Assembly (NCBI RefSeq): GCF_031119625.1
Contig: NZ_JAVHZV010000029.1
Coordinates: 616,392-680,391 of the forward strand
DNA from: Pseudomonas sp. G34
Lineage (GTDB): Bacteria > Pseudomonadota > Gammaproteobacteria > Pseudomonadales > Pseudomonadaceae
Direction of reading: 5' to 3'
Length of the DNA stretch: 64,000 bases
Both the position numbers and the translations under genes were made by a program. The notes beneath the pieces were generated by a model. That model was not told the origin of the DNA. It saw nothing but the letters and a program-made list of their open reading frames with translations, and did no database searches. Below are positions 17,358 through 25,611 of the stretch, piece after piece; position 1 is the stretch's first letter; each line of letters opens with the position of its first letter.

Positions 17358-18748
17358 ATCCCGCCCTGCTCTCCATCAGCGACCTCAGAAACGCCCTGGC
17401 GGCCGGCGAACTCAGCGCCGGGGAAATCACCGAGCACAGCCTAACGCTGATCGAGCGACAGAATCCGGCGATCAACGCCTGGACGCAGATCACCGGGCAA
17501 CGCATGCGCGAAGAAGCCGAGCGCCTGGACCGGCAACGGCGCGAGGGCTCGCCCTTGCCGCCGCTGGCAGCGGTGCCCTTCGCGGTGAAGAACCTCTTCG
17601 ACGTTGCCGGCTTCCCGACCCTGGCCGGCGCGCGGCTGTTTCAGAACCGACCGGCCGCGCAGGTCGACGCCTGGGCCGTGCGCCAGCTGTCCGCCAGCGG
17701 CGCCCTGCTCTCGGGCATGCTCAACATGGATGCCTATGCCTACGGCTTCACCACGGAAAACAGCCATTTCGGCGCGACCCGCAATCCCCATGACTTGTCG
17801 CGGATCGCCGGTGGCTCCTCCGGCGGCTCGGCAGCGGCAGTCGCCGCCGGGTTGGTGAATTTTTCCCTGGGCAGCGACACCAATGGCTCCATTCGCGTAC
17901 CGGCCTCGCTGTGCGGGATCTTCGGCCTCAAGCCCACCTTTGGCCGCCTGTCGCGCAGCGGCTCGCATCCCTTCGTGGGCAGCCTCGATCATATCGGGCC
18001 GCTGGCGCGCAGCACCGCCGACCTCGCCCAGGTGTACGACGCGCTACAAGGCCATGATCCGGCGGACGGTTTCCAGGCCAGCCAGCCCACGCAAGCGGTA
18101 TCGGCGCTCCTGGAGCAGGACCTGGGCGGCCTGCGCGTTGGTGTGCTGGGTGGCTACTTCCAACAGTGGTGCGACGACAACGCGCGCGCCGCCGTGGCCC
18201 AGGCCGCCCAGGCCCTGAACGCCAGCCAGGAAGTCACGCTTGCAGACGCCGAGCTGGCGCGCACCTCGGCATTCATCATCAGCGCCAGCGAAGGCGGCAA
18301 TGCCTACCTGCCGGCGCTGCGCAGCTCGCCGCAATCCTTCGAGCCATTGTCACGCGAGCGCCTGCTGGCAGGCGCGATGATCCCAGCCGCCTGGTACGTG
18401 CAGGCCCAGCGCATGCGCCGCCACTTCCAGCAGCAGGTACTGCCGCTGTTCGCCGGAGTCGATGTGCTGATCGCCCCGGCAACCCCCACCAGCGCAACGC
18501 CCATCGGCCAGCAAAGCATGCGCATCAATGGCGTCGACCTGCCGATCCGCGCCAGCATGGGCATGCTGGCGCAGCCGATTTCCTTCCTGGGCCTGCCGGT
18601 GGTCAGCGTACCACTGCGTACCGCCGGCGGCCTGCCGATCGGCGTGCAGCTGATCGCCGCGCCGTTCCGGGAAGACGCCTGCCTGCGCGCTGCCGCAGCG
18701 CTGGAGCGCTTGGGTATTGCGCAAGCCCCAGCGGTGAATCTGGAGTGA
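17354..18748 (+). CDS. hpxY: AtzE/HpxY-family amidase
   Basis: A 464-residue amidase-signature hydrolase. The Ser-cisSer-Lys triad is readable: K79 (PFAVKNLFDV), S155 (IAGGSSGGSAAAVAAGL) and nucleophile S179 (SDTNGSIRVPASLCG). Spacing matches the family. The characterised relative AtzE is 1-carboxybiuret amidohydrolase; HpxY lies in Klebsiella purine-catabolic clusters. Placement between an AtzG-like and an AtzH-like gene makes this subfamily assignment firm, but the natural substrate here is not known. Candidates are oxalurate, oxamate or another carboxylated amide made by the neighbouring enzymes. It follows hpxX with a 4-bp overlap. Confidence 0.85.
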   Translation: MNPALLSISDLRNALAAGELSAGEITEHSLTLIERQNPAINAWTQITGQRMREEAERLDRQRREGSPLPPLAAVPFAVKNLFDVAGFPTLAGARLFQNRPAAQVDAWAVRQLSASGALLSGMLNMDAYAYGFTTENSHFGATRNPHDLSRIAGGSSGGSAAAVAAGLVNFSLGSDTNGSIRVPASLCGIFGLKPTFGRLSRSGSHPFVGSLDHIGPLARSTADLAQVYDALQGHDPADGFQASQPTQAVSALLEQDLGGLRVGVLGGYFQQWCDDNARAAVAQAAQALNASQEVTLADAELARTSAFIISASEGGNAYLPALRSSPQSFEPLSRERLLAGAMIPAAWYVQAQRMRRHFQQQVLPLFAGVDVLIAPATPTSATPIGQQSMRINGVDLPIRASMGMLAQPISFLGLPVVSVPLRTAGGLPIGVQLIAAPFREDACLRAAAALERLGIAQAPAVNLE

Positions 18749-18752
18749 AACC

Positions 18753-19136
18753 ATGCATCTTGAACAGATAGACCTGCCCGCCGTACACGCCGAAGTCACC
18801 ATCGCCTTCCAGCGCTACGAACAGGCGCTGACCAGCAACGATATCGACGTGCTCGACGAGCTGTTCTGGCACGACGAGCGCACCGTGCGCCTGGGTGCCT
18901 CCGAGAACCTCTATGGCATCGACGAGATCCGCGCGTTTCGCGCCGCGCGGCCAGCCGCCGGTCTGCAGCGCGAGCTGCGCAACACGGTGATCACCACCTA
19001 CGGCGATCGCTTCGCCGTGTGCAGCACCGAGTTCACCCGCCCAGGCAGCGAGCGCGTTGGCCGCCAGCAGCAGAGCTGGGTGAAGCTGGACGGCCGGTGG
19101 CGCATCGTCGCCGCCCAGGTCAGCCTGATGGCATAG
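18753..19136 (+). CDS. hpxZ: AtzH/HpxZ-like DUF3225 protein
   Basis: A 127-residue SnoaL/NTF2-like protein of the DUF3225 family, 4 bp after the amidase stop. It shows the family pattern: AEVTIAFQRYEQALTSNDIDVLDELFWHDERTVRLGASENLYG at the start of the cone fold, then FAVCSTEFTRPGSERVGRQQQSWVKLDGRWRIVAAQVSLM at the end. AtzH in the cyanuric-acid pathway is a 1,3-dicarboxyurea deaminase-type enzyme. The HpxZ homologues in purine clusters are less well defined. Co-localisation with hpxX and hpxY supports a shared pathway step or removal of an unstable by-product. Confidence 0.82.
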   Translation: MHLEQIDLPAVHAEVTIAFQRYEQALTSNDIDVLDELFWHDERTVRLGASENLYGIDEIRAFRAARPAAGLQRELRNTVITTYGDRFAVCSTEFTRPGSERVGRQQQSWVKLDGRWRIVAAQVSLMA

Positions 19137-19334
19137 GCTCTGTCGACGTTTCACGGCTCGCGTTGCAACCTCAACAGCCCCTAATCGGCTGCACACTGCG
19201 ACAAACTGACATACAGTGGAGGAACCCGTGCGGCCCCATCCGGCATCGGAAACTGGCAACATGCGCCTCATGCACATTGCCCACGCCGCTGCGGGCACAC
19301 GCCAACGCTTTGACTCGAAACCCAAGGAGGCCTG

Positions 19335-20006
19335 ATGCGCTTGCGCGCGGTTCTTTTCGACATGGATGGCACGCTGCTCGACAGCGCGCCGGACTTCATC
19401 GCCATCTGCCAAGCCATGCGCGCCGAGCGCGGCCTGCCGCCAGTGGAAGAAAAGCTGATTCGCGATCACGTCTCCGGCGGCGCCCGGGCGATGATTCTCA
19501 ACGCCTTCGATATCGACCCGATGAGTGCCGGCTTCGAAGCCTTGCGCCTGGAGTTCCTGGAGCGTTACCAGGACCACTGCGCGGTGCTGACCCGCCCCTA
19601 CGAGGGCATCGAGCCGCTGCTCGAGGATATCGAACGGGCCAAGCTGATCTGGGGCGTGGTGACCAACAAGCCACTGCGCTTCGCCGAGCCGATCATGCAG
19701 CGCCTGGGGCTGGCCGAGCGCTCTTCGATCCTGATCTGTCCGGACCACGTGACGCGCAGCAAGCCGGATCCCGAGCCGATGATCCTGGCCTGCTCGACCC
19801 TCGGGCTCGACCCGGCCAGCGTGCTGTTCGTCGGCGACGATCTGCGCGACATCGAGTCCGGCCGCGACGCCGGCACCAAGACCGCGGCGGTCACCTACGG
19901 CTATATCCACCCCGACGACAACCCCCGTCACTGGGGCGCCGACGTGGTGATCGACCATCCGCTGGAACTGCGCCAGGTACTCGAACAGGCGCTGTGCAGC
20001 TGCTGA
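19335..20006 (+). CDS. mupP: N-acetylmuramic acid 6-phosphate phosphatase MupP
   Basis: A 223-residue HAD-superfamily phosphatase with AAGGAGG 7 bases before the ATG. Motif I is FDMDGTLLDSAPD (nucleophile and acid aspartates), motif II VVTNKP, motif III SKPDPEPMI and motif IV FVGDDLRDIESGR. MupP dephosphorylates MurNAc-6-phosphate in the Pseudomonas peptidoglycan recycling route that bypasses de novo UDP-MurNAc synthesis. Synteny with ubiG and yciK supports MupP over phosphoglycolate phosphatase, its closest look-alike. The 198-bp leader before it is longer than expected, because the ureide cluster sits between ubiG and this gene. Confidence 0.88.
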   Translation: MRLRAVLFDMDGTLLDSAPDFIAICQAMRAERGLPPVEEKLIRDHVSGGARAMILNAFDIDPMSAGFEALRLEFLERYQDHCAVLTRPYEGIEPLLEDIERAKLIWGVVTNKPLRFAEPIMQRLGLAERSSILICPDHVTRSKPDPEPMILACSTLGLDPASVLFVGDDLRDIESGRDAGTKTAAVTYGYIHPDDNPRHWGADVVIDHPLELRQVLEQALCSC

Positions 20007-20009
20007 GGC

Positions 20010-20212
20010 CCTGTTCATAATCTTTCAGCCCAGATTCGTCGATCTTGGCAGCTAAGTGGCGAAAGCGGCCGTTCTCTATGTAGGGTGGATGACGCTCCTT
20101 TCATCCACCATTGCGATCGCAGAGCGGTGGACGGATGAAGCGTCGTCCACCCTACGACAGTCCGCTTCTGCCTTGTAGCTGCCGCTGCATGCACATAAAA
20201 ATCGTGAACAGG
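20010..20212 (+). repeat. ~203-bp composite inverted-repeat element (copy A)
   Basis: Fills most of the 338-bp gap between mupP and yciK. The outer ends are CCTGTTCA (20010) and TGAACAGG (20205-20212). The inner flanks are also imperfect inverted repeats of each other: GGCAGCTAAGTGGCGAAAGC on the left pairs with a segment near 20162-20184. At the centre is a palindromic core (20080-20155) with arms GTAGGGTGGATGACGCT and AGCGTCGTCCACCCTAC. The same flanks, with a different core, occur at 54621-54815, and the same core recurs at 45831-45920. It is non-coding and MITE-like. The mupP stop is only 4 bases before it. Confidence 0.8.
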
Positions 20213-20344
20213 TTCTGAGATCACCGCTGCTTCATTGATAGCGATCAGCAGCCAACCACCCACCGTTGATTAGGATTAATCCCGCCAGGGCGACAGCGGG
20301 CTTCGTCCACCAACTTACACCCAGAAATCCGAAGGACTCCTACC

Positions 20345-21085
20345 ATGTTCGATTACAGCGCCCGCCCCGACCTGCTCAAGGATCGCGTGATCCTGGTGAC
20401 CGGTGCCGGCCGAGGGATCGGCGCCGCCGCGGCGCGCACCTACGCCGCCCACGGCGCCACCGTGCTGCTGCTGGGCAAGAGCGAAGAGAACCTGGCACGT
20501 ACCTACGACGCCATCGAGCAGGCGGGCCACCCGCAGCCGGTGGTGATTGCCTTCGACCTGGAAACGGCGCTGCCGCACCAGTACGACGAGCTGGCCGCGA
20601 TGGTCGAAAAGGAATTCGGCAAACTCGACGGCCTGCTGCACAACGCCTCTATCATTGGCCCGCGCACGCCGCTGGAACAGTTGTCCGGCGACAACTTCAT
20701 GCGCGTCATGCAGGTCAACGTCAGCGCGATGTTCATGCTCACCAGCACGCTGCTGCCGCTGCTCAAGCTGTCCACCGATGCCTCGGTGATATTCACCTCC
20801 AGCAGCGTTGGCCGTAAGGGCCGCGCCTACTGGGGCGCCTACGCGGTGTCCAAGTTCGCCACCGAAGGGTTGATGCAGGTCATGGCCGACGAGGTCGAGG
20901 GCATCACCGCGATTCGCGCCAACAGCGTCAACCCGGGCGGCACCCGCACCGATATGCGCGCCCAGGCCTACCCGGGCGAGGATCCGCAAACCAGGCCGAC
21001 GCCCGAGGCCATCATGCCGGTCTACCTCTATCTCATGGGGCCCGATAGCCAGGGGATCAACGGTCAGGCATTCGACGCTCAGTAA
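20345..21085 (+). CDS. yciK: YciK-family short-chain dehydrogenase/reductase
   Basis: A 246-residue classical SDR. The cofactor motif is TGAGRGIGAAA near residue 21, followed by the NNAG-equivalent LLHNASIIG, the catalytic serine in IFTSSSVGRKG, and the active-site Tyr-Lys in YWGAYAVSKFA. The substrate of YciK is not established. The gene follows ubiG and mupP in Pseudomonas, and that linkage is retained here apart from the insertions. The upstream CGAAGGACTCCTACC holds the Shine-Dalgarno. Confidence 0.9.
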   Translation: MFDYSARPDLLKDRVILVTGAGRGIGAAAARTYAAHGATVLLLGKSEENLARTYDAIEQAGHPQPVVIAFDLETALPHQYDELAAMVEKEFGKLDGLLHNASIIGPRTPLEQLSGDNFMRVMQVNVSAMFMLTSTLLPLLKLSTDASVIFTSSSVGRKGRAYWGAYAVSKFATEGLMQVMADEVEGITAIRANSVNPGGTRTDMRAQAYPGEDPQTRPTPEAIMPVYLYLMGPDSQGINGQAFDAQ

Positions 21086-21096
21086 CCGACGCGGCG

Positions 21097-21126
21097 AATG
21101 GGCCAATGCAGGTTTGGCCATTTTTT
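21097..21126 (+). terminator. Terminator after yciK
   Basis: AATGGGCCAA and TTTGGCCATT form a stem with a one-base bulge, then TTTTTT follows. It lies 11 bases after the yciK stop, which supports transcription ending before the diguanylate cyclase gene. Confidence 0.75.
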
Positions 21127-21342
21127 CAGTTGGCGAGGCCGCGACATTAAATTGTCGCAACCACCGGGGAAGCGGCAATTGCTTGCCGTCATTCTGACGG
21201 CCGATTGCCATTAATGGCTCTCTGCCTGCATCCAGTCGTCGCAACCCATTGAACCTCAAGGCTTTCGGGACAGCCTAAAAGACTGGCACGAAAATAGCTC
21301 TGTAGCTCGCATGCTGCAATGAAGCGCCAGAGGTGCAAAAAA

Positions 21343-22266
21343 ATGGTTCCCCCCAGCCAGAAAAACACGATCGATTTCGATGCTGCCAAACTGCAGCGTC
21401 TCGGTTTCTCACCCCGCAAGGAGCAGACCCGCCCGGTCAGCCTGGCGCAATTGCGCCAGCGTCTCGGCCTGCAACTGCAGACCAGCCTGGATGCCGAGCG
21501 CATTCTCGATATCTTCTATCGCGAGTTGCAGCATCTGGTGCCCGTGGATTCCCTGGGCTACCAGCATTCGAGCAGCGACCTGCGCCTGGATATCGGCCAG
21601 CAGGCCAATCACTCGGCCACCTACCGCCTCAGTCATGAGAGTGAGTACCTGGGCGAGCTGACCTTCCGCCGCCGCCAGCGCTTCTCCGATCAGGAGTTGG
21701 CGCAGCTGGAGTCCCTGCTGGCCGCGCTCATGTACCCACTGCGCAATGCCCTGCTGTACCGGGTAGCCGTTCAACGTGCGCTGCGTGACCCGCTGACCAA
21801 CACCGGCAACCGCATTGCCATGGACCAGGTGCTGGGCCGCGAGATCGAGCTGGCGCGTCGCAGCGGCCAGCCGCTGTCGCTGCTGATGCTGGATATCGAC
21901 CACTTCAAGGGCATCAACGACGAGCACGGCCACAGCGCCGGTGACGAAGTGCTGAAAGCCGTCGCCACCACCCTCAAGGATCAGTTGCGCAACATCGATA
22001 TGGTGTTCCGCTATGGCGGTGAGGAGTTTCTGGTGGTGCTGTCCGCCACCCCGCGCGAGGGCGCGCAATTGGTCGGCGAGCGTCTGCGGGAGGCGGTAGA
22101 GGGTTTGCAGTGCGTGGCACAGGGCCGAGCGGTGAAGATGTCCATCAGCCTGGGCTGCGCCACCCTGGAAGCCGGCGAGTCGGCCGACGGGCTGCTGAAT
22201 CGCGCCGACAAGGCGCTGTACAGCGCCAAGCGCAGCGGCCGCAATTGCCTGGCGATGGCTGTCTGA
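21343..22266 (+). CDS. Diguanylate cyclase (GGDEF domain protein)
   Basis: A 307-residue protein. Residues ~20-130 form a soluble, GAF-like N-terminal sensor region without membrane segments. Residues ~140-305 are a GGDEF domain with RDPLTNTGNR, MLDIDHFKGINDEHGHSAGDEVL and the active-site loop YGGEEF. An RxxD inhibitory site (RNID) is present five residues before the loop, so product feedback is likely. It should make cyclic-di-GMP from two GTP. The start at 21343 is preferred because AGAGGTG lies 7-8 bases upstream; a start at 21319 has no ribosome site. A homologue occupies this place after yciK in P. aeruginosa. Confidence 0.9.
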   Translation: MVPPSQKNTIDFDAAKLQRLGFSPRKEQTRPVSLAQLRQRLGLQLQTSLDAERILDIFYRELQHLVPVDSLGYQHSSSDLRLDIGQQANHSATYRLSHESEYLGELTFRRRQRFSDQELAQLESLLAALMYPLRNALLYRVAVQRALRDPLTNTGNRIAMDQVLGREIELARRSGQPLSLLMLDIDHFKGINDEHGHSAGDEVLKAVATTLKDQLRNIDMVFRYGGEEFLVVLSATPREGAQLVGERLREAVEGLQCVAQGRAVKMSISLGCATLEAGESADGLLNRADKALYSAKRSGRNCLAMAV

Positions 22267-22304
22267 CGCCACCGCCGCCAGCGACCTGGCTTGCGACAAG
22301 TACG

Positions 22305-22343
22305 AAAAAGGGCCCTATCCGCGAGGATCAGGGCCCTTTTTTT
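22305..22343. terminator. Bidirectional terminator between the GGDEF gene and rluB
   Basis: AAAAAGGGCCCT and AGGGCCCTTTTTTT surround a 13-base loop. The A-run on one side and T-run on the other make it work for both converging genes (the GGDEF gene ending at 22266, rluB ending at 22374). Confidence 0.9.
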
Positions 22344-22373
22344 CAGCAGGGACTCAACACCGGCGTCGAGCCA

Positions 22374-23567
22374 TCACTGCGGCTTGCGGCTGCCGCGACC
22401 AAAACCCGGGCGCTGGCCTTCGCCTGCCGGGCGGCTGCGACCCTTGTCGGCGCCAGCCCCAGCCGGCTTGCGCGGTGCGCGCTCGCCAGACTCGGGACGC
22501 TCACCACGGGGCTTGCCTGGCTTCTTGCCGACATCACGCGGGCGCTCGGCCACCGGCGTGCCGCGCGATGCTTCGCTGCGGCCTTCACCATGCGGCGCAC
22601 GAGGCGCGCGCGTTGGGCGCTCGCTCGACTCTTCACGGGCGGCACGGCCTCGGCCACTGCTGGCGCCTGGCGCCGTGCTGCCGGCGGCCGGACGCGCCGC
22701 GCGGCCTGGACGCTCACCGCGACCAACCGGCTTGGCGGCCTTGCGCTGCAGACGGTCGAGCTTGTCGCGGGTCTTTTCCTTCATTTCCGGCAGGGCGACC
22801 GGTTTGAGACCAACTTCCTCACTGAGGATGTCCACCTCGCGCTGGCCCATTTCGCGCCAGCGACCCATCGGCAGGTCGGAGGTCATGAACACCGGGCCGA
22901 AACGCACGCGCTTCAGGCGGCTGACCACCAGACCCTGGGATTCCCACAGACGGCGGACTTCACGGTTACGCCCTTCCATGACCACGCAGTGGTACCAGTG
23001 GTTGAAACCTTCACCGCCGGGTGCTTCCTTGATGTCGGTGAACTTGGCCGGGCCGTCTTCGAGCATCACGCCCGCCTTGAGGCGCTCGATCATCTCTTCG
23101 TCGACTTCGCCACGTACGCGCACCGCGTACTCACGGTCCATCTGGTAGGACGGGTGCATCAGGCGGTTGGCCAGCTCACCGTCGGTGGTGAACATCAGCA
23201 GGCCGGTGGTGTTGATGTCCAGGCGACCGATGTTGATCCAGCGGCCCTCTTTCGGGCGCGGCAGGCGGTCGAACACCGTTGGCCGGCCTTCCGGGTCATC
23301 ACGGGTGCAGATTTCGCCATCGGGCTTGTTGTAGATCAGCACGCGGCGCACGGTCTCGGCAGCTTCTTCGCGGCGCAGCACGCGGCCGTCGATAGCGATG
23401 GCGTCATGCAGGTCGACACGCTGGCCGAGCGAAGCATCCTTGCCGTTGACCTTGACGCGGCCAGCGGTGATCCAGGATTCGATTTCGCGGCGCGAGGCCA
23501 GGCCCATGCGCGCCAGGACCTTCTGCAGTTTTTCGCCAGCGGGGCTGTATTCTTCGGTTTCACTCAT
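22374..23567 (-). CDS. rluB: 23S rRNA pseudouridine(2605) synthase RluB
   Basis: A 397-residue RsuA/RluB-family pseudouridine synthase. Residues ~10-70 form an S4 RNA-binding domain (EKLQKVLARMGLASRREIES). The catalytic domain carries the active-site aspartate in NIGRLDINTTGLLMFT. From about residue 275 the protein is a long low-complexity tail rich in Arg, Gly, Pro and Ala, probably an unstructured RNA-binding extension as in other Pseudomonas RluB. It is linked to scpB and scpA on the same strand, an arrangement common in gammaproteobacteria. Confidence 0.92.
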   Translation of the reverse strand: MSETEEYSPAGEKLQKVLARMGLASRREIESWITAGRVKVNGKDASLGQRVDLHDAIAIDGRVLRREEAAETVRRVLIYNKPDGEICTRDDPEGRPTVFDRLPRPKEGRWINIGRLDINTTGLLMFTTDGELANRLMHPSYQMDREYAVRVRGEVDEEMIERLKAGVMLEDGPAKFTDIKEAPGGEGFNHWYHCVVMEGRNREVRRLWESQGLVVSRLKRVRFGPVFMTSDLPMGRWREMGQREVDILSEEVGLKPVALPEMKEKTRDKLDRLQRKAAKPVGRGERPGRAARPAAGSTAPGASSGRGRAAREESSERPTRAPRAPHGEGRSEASRGTPVAERPRDVGKKPGKPRGERPESGERAPRKPAGAGADKGRSRPAGEGQRPGFGRGSRKPQ

Positions 23568-23709
23568 CTGGGCACCTCCCGGTGTTCTCTGGTGATGGGA
23601 CGATCAAGTCGTCGAAGGGGCGCGAATCATACGCGTATAAGCAGTGCAACGCACCTGGCGCACAAGCTTAGCCTCACAAATGGGCCTAACTTGCGACCGG
23701 CTGTCGGAC

Positions 23710-23889
23710 TCAGCGCTTGCGACGCGCTTTCGGCCCCAGCGAGATCAGGCGCATATCGGCTTCGGCCACGACCAGGCGCTGCTCGGCCTTGTCGAGCTTC
23801 TTCCAGGCCTTGATTTCCGCCTTGCTGCGCCCGCAACCCAGGCAGATGCCGTCATCGAACTTACAGACGCTGATACAGGGGTCTTTCAT
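23710..23889 (-). CDS. Small DUF1289 Cys-rich protein
   Basis: A 59-residue protein MKDPCISVCKFDDGICLGCG followed by RSKAEIKAWKKLDKAEQRLV and a basic C-terminus. The CxxxC...CxxC cysteine set (C5, C9, C16, C19) is the DUF1289 signature and probably binds metal. The function of the family is unknown. Its ATG overlaps the scpB stop by 4 bp (ATGA), so it is translationally coupled to the chromosome-segregation genes. Confidence 0.9.
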   Translation of the reverse strand: MKDPCISVCKFDDGICLGCGRSKAEIKAWKKLDKAEQRLVVAEADMRLISLGPKARRKR

Positions 23890-24713
23890 TGAGTCTCTTC
23901 GCGCTCGCTGCTGGAGGGGTCATCCCCAGCGTTAGAGACCACTTGCGGCGCTTCATGGTTCGCCTCATCCGCCGCCCGCGCCAGGTCGTCGAAGTCGATT
24001 TTCAGGCCCTGCTCCATGGCGTCCAGCTCGGCGAGCAGCGAGCCAAAGCTGGTTTCGCTGCCGGCCTGCGGTTCGCCTTCAGGCTCGCAATCATCGCCCA
24101 TGGCCAGATCGGCCCGTGCCTGCAGGCTCTGCGGCACGGCCGGGTCATCGTCGTCCTGGGCCAATACCGGCTCGGGTTCCAGTTCGCGCAGCGCGGCCAG
24201 GGGCGGCAGCTCGTCGAGGTTCTTCAGGTTGAAATGATCGAGAAAGCCCTTGGTGGTGGCGAACATGGCCGGCCGGCCGGGCACGTCGCGGTAGCCGACC
24301 ACGCGAATCCACTCGCGCTCCTGCAGGGTCTTGACGATCTGGCTGTTCACCGCTACGCCGCGGATTTCCTCGATCTCGCCGCGGGTGATCGGCTGCCGGT
24401 AGGCGATCAGCGCCAGGGTTTCGAGCATGGCTCGCGAATAACGCTGTGGGCGCTCCTCCCAGAGCCGGCCGACCCAGGGCGAAAAGGTGTCGCGAATCTG
24501 CAGGCGGTAACCGGACGCCACTTCCTTGAGCTCGAACGCCCGCCCCTTGCAGCTGCCGCCGAGAATCGCCAATGCCTTGCGAAACACATCGGCTTCGGGC
24601 CGCTCGGTTTCCTCGAACAATTCCATGATCCGCTCGAGCGACAGCGGCTTGCCAGAAGCCAGCAGCAGGCCTTCGAGCAAGGTGGAAAGTTGTTTGGGAT
24701 CGGACAGGTTCAT
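23886..24713 (-). CDS. scpB: Segregation and condensation protein B
   Basis: A 275-residue ScpB, the winged-helix kite subunit of the SMC-ScpAB condensin. Recognisable segments are LLEGLLLASGKPLSLERIMELF, YSRAMLETLALIAYRQPITRGEIEEIRG and FATTKGFLDHFNL. The C-terminal ~90 residues are acidic and low-complexity, as is usual in Pseudomonas. It lies 47 bp downstream of scpA and overlaps the DUF1289 gene. The complex organises and segregates the chromosome. Confidence 0.94.
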   Translation of the reverse strand: MNLSDPKQLSTLLEGLLLASGKPLSLERIMELFEETERPEADVFRKALAILGGSCKGRAFELKEVASGYRLQIRDTFSPWVGRLWEERPQRYSRAMLETLALIAYRQPITRGEIEEIRGVAVNSQIVKTLQEREWIRVVGYRDVPGRPAMFATTKGFLDHFNLKNLDELPPLAALRELEPEPVLAQDDDDPAVPQSLQARADLAMGDDCEPEGEPQAGSETSFGSLLAELDAMEQGLKIDFDDLARAADEANHEAPQVVSNAGDDPSSSEREETQ

Positions 24714-24760
24714 CGTCTGGGCATACCGCGTGAAGGCGCAAAAGTCGCGAGTCTAGCAGC

Positions 24761-25606
24761 TCATTCGAACTCGCTGTCGCCCTCTTCCGGGCCTGCCACA
24801 CGCAGGCGCACATGCACGGCGGCAAACGCTTCGTTCTGCACCAGTTCGAGCAGCGACTCCTTGACCAGTTCGAGGATCGCCATGAAGGTCACCACCACGC
24901 CGAGGCGCCCCTCCTCAGCAGTGAACAGTTCGACGAACGGCACGAAAGTGCCGTCCTTGAGACGCTCGAGCACCTCGCTCATGCGCTCGCGGGTGGACAA
25001 TGCCTCGCGGCTGACCTGATGGCTCTCGAACATGTCGGCGCGGCGCAGCACCTCGGCCATCGACACCAGCAGCTCCTGCAGCTCGACCGTCGGCAGCAGC
25101 TTGCGCGCCCGCGCCTCGGGCGCCTCGACCCGCGGCACGATGAGGTCACGGCCCACCCGCGGCAAGGTGTCGATGCCTTCGGCGGCGGCCTTGAAGCGCT
25201 CGTATTCGAGCAGGCGGCGAATCAGCTCGGCGCGCGGATCGTCTTCCTCTTCTTCGGCCACTGCCGAGCGCGGCAGCAGCATGCGCGACTTGATCTCGGC
25301 GAGCATGGCGGCCATCACCAGATACTCGGCGGCCAGCTCCAGGCGCACCGTGTGCATCAGCTCGACGTAGCCCATGTACTGGCGAGTGATCTCCGCCACG
25401 GGGATGTCCAGCACGTCGATGTTCTGTTTGCGGATCAGGTAGAGCAGCAGATCCAGCGGGCCTTCGAAGGCTTCGAGAAACACCTCCAGGGCGTCCGGCG
25501 GGATGTACAGGTCGACGGGCAGCTCGGTGAGCGCCTCGCCATAGACCATGGCGAAGGGCAGTTCCTGCTGGGCGCCAGCCTGGCTGTCGAGGGTCTCGGC
25601 GGCCAT
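24761..25606 (-). CDS. scpA: Segregation and condensation protein A (kleisin)
   Basis: A 281-residue ScpA kleisin that bridges SMC heads and binds ScpB. The start MAAETLDSQAGAQQELPFAM at 25606 lies 5 bp after the yciO stop; the frame upstream overlaps yciO and is not protein-like. The N-terminal core FEGPLDLLLYLIRKQNIDVLDIPVAEITRQY is the family hallmark. The C-terminal winged helix (VVTFMAILELVKESLLELVQ) binds the SMC cap. It is transcribed with yciO upstream and scpB downstream. Confidence 0.94.
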   Translation of the reverse strand: MAAETLDSQAGAQQELPFAMVYGEALTELPVDLYIPPDALEVFLEAFEGPLDLLLYLIRKQNIDVLDIPVAEITRQYMGYVELMHTVRLELAAEYLVMAAMLAEIKSRMLLPRSAVAEEEEDDPRAELIRRLLEYERFKAAAEGIDTLPRVGRDLIVPRVEAPEARARKLLPTVELQELLVSMAEVLRRADMFESHQVSREALSTRERMSEVLERLKDGTFVPFVELFTAEEGRLGVVVTFMAILELVKESLLELVQNEAFAAVHVRLRVAGPEEGDSEFE

Positions 25607-25611
25607 CTCGA

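Noticed and set aside
9771..19264. Short similarity between the leaders of ubiG and mupP (CTGGCAACATGC at 9771 and 19252)
   Set aside because: The identical stretch is only about 12 bases and the surrounding alignment needs gaps. It is not good evidence for a duplication flanking the ureide island.
22110..23813. A 567-codon plus-strand frame covering the rluB region
   Set aside because: Shadow of rluB, whose S4 domain and catalytic RLD motif are clear on the minus strand; the frame also runs through a terminator hairpin.
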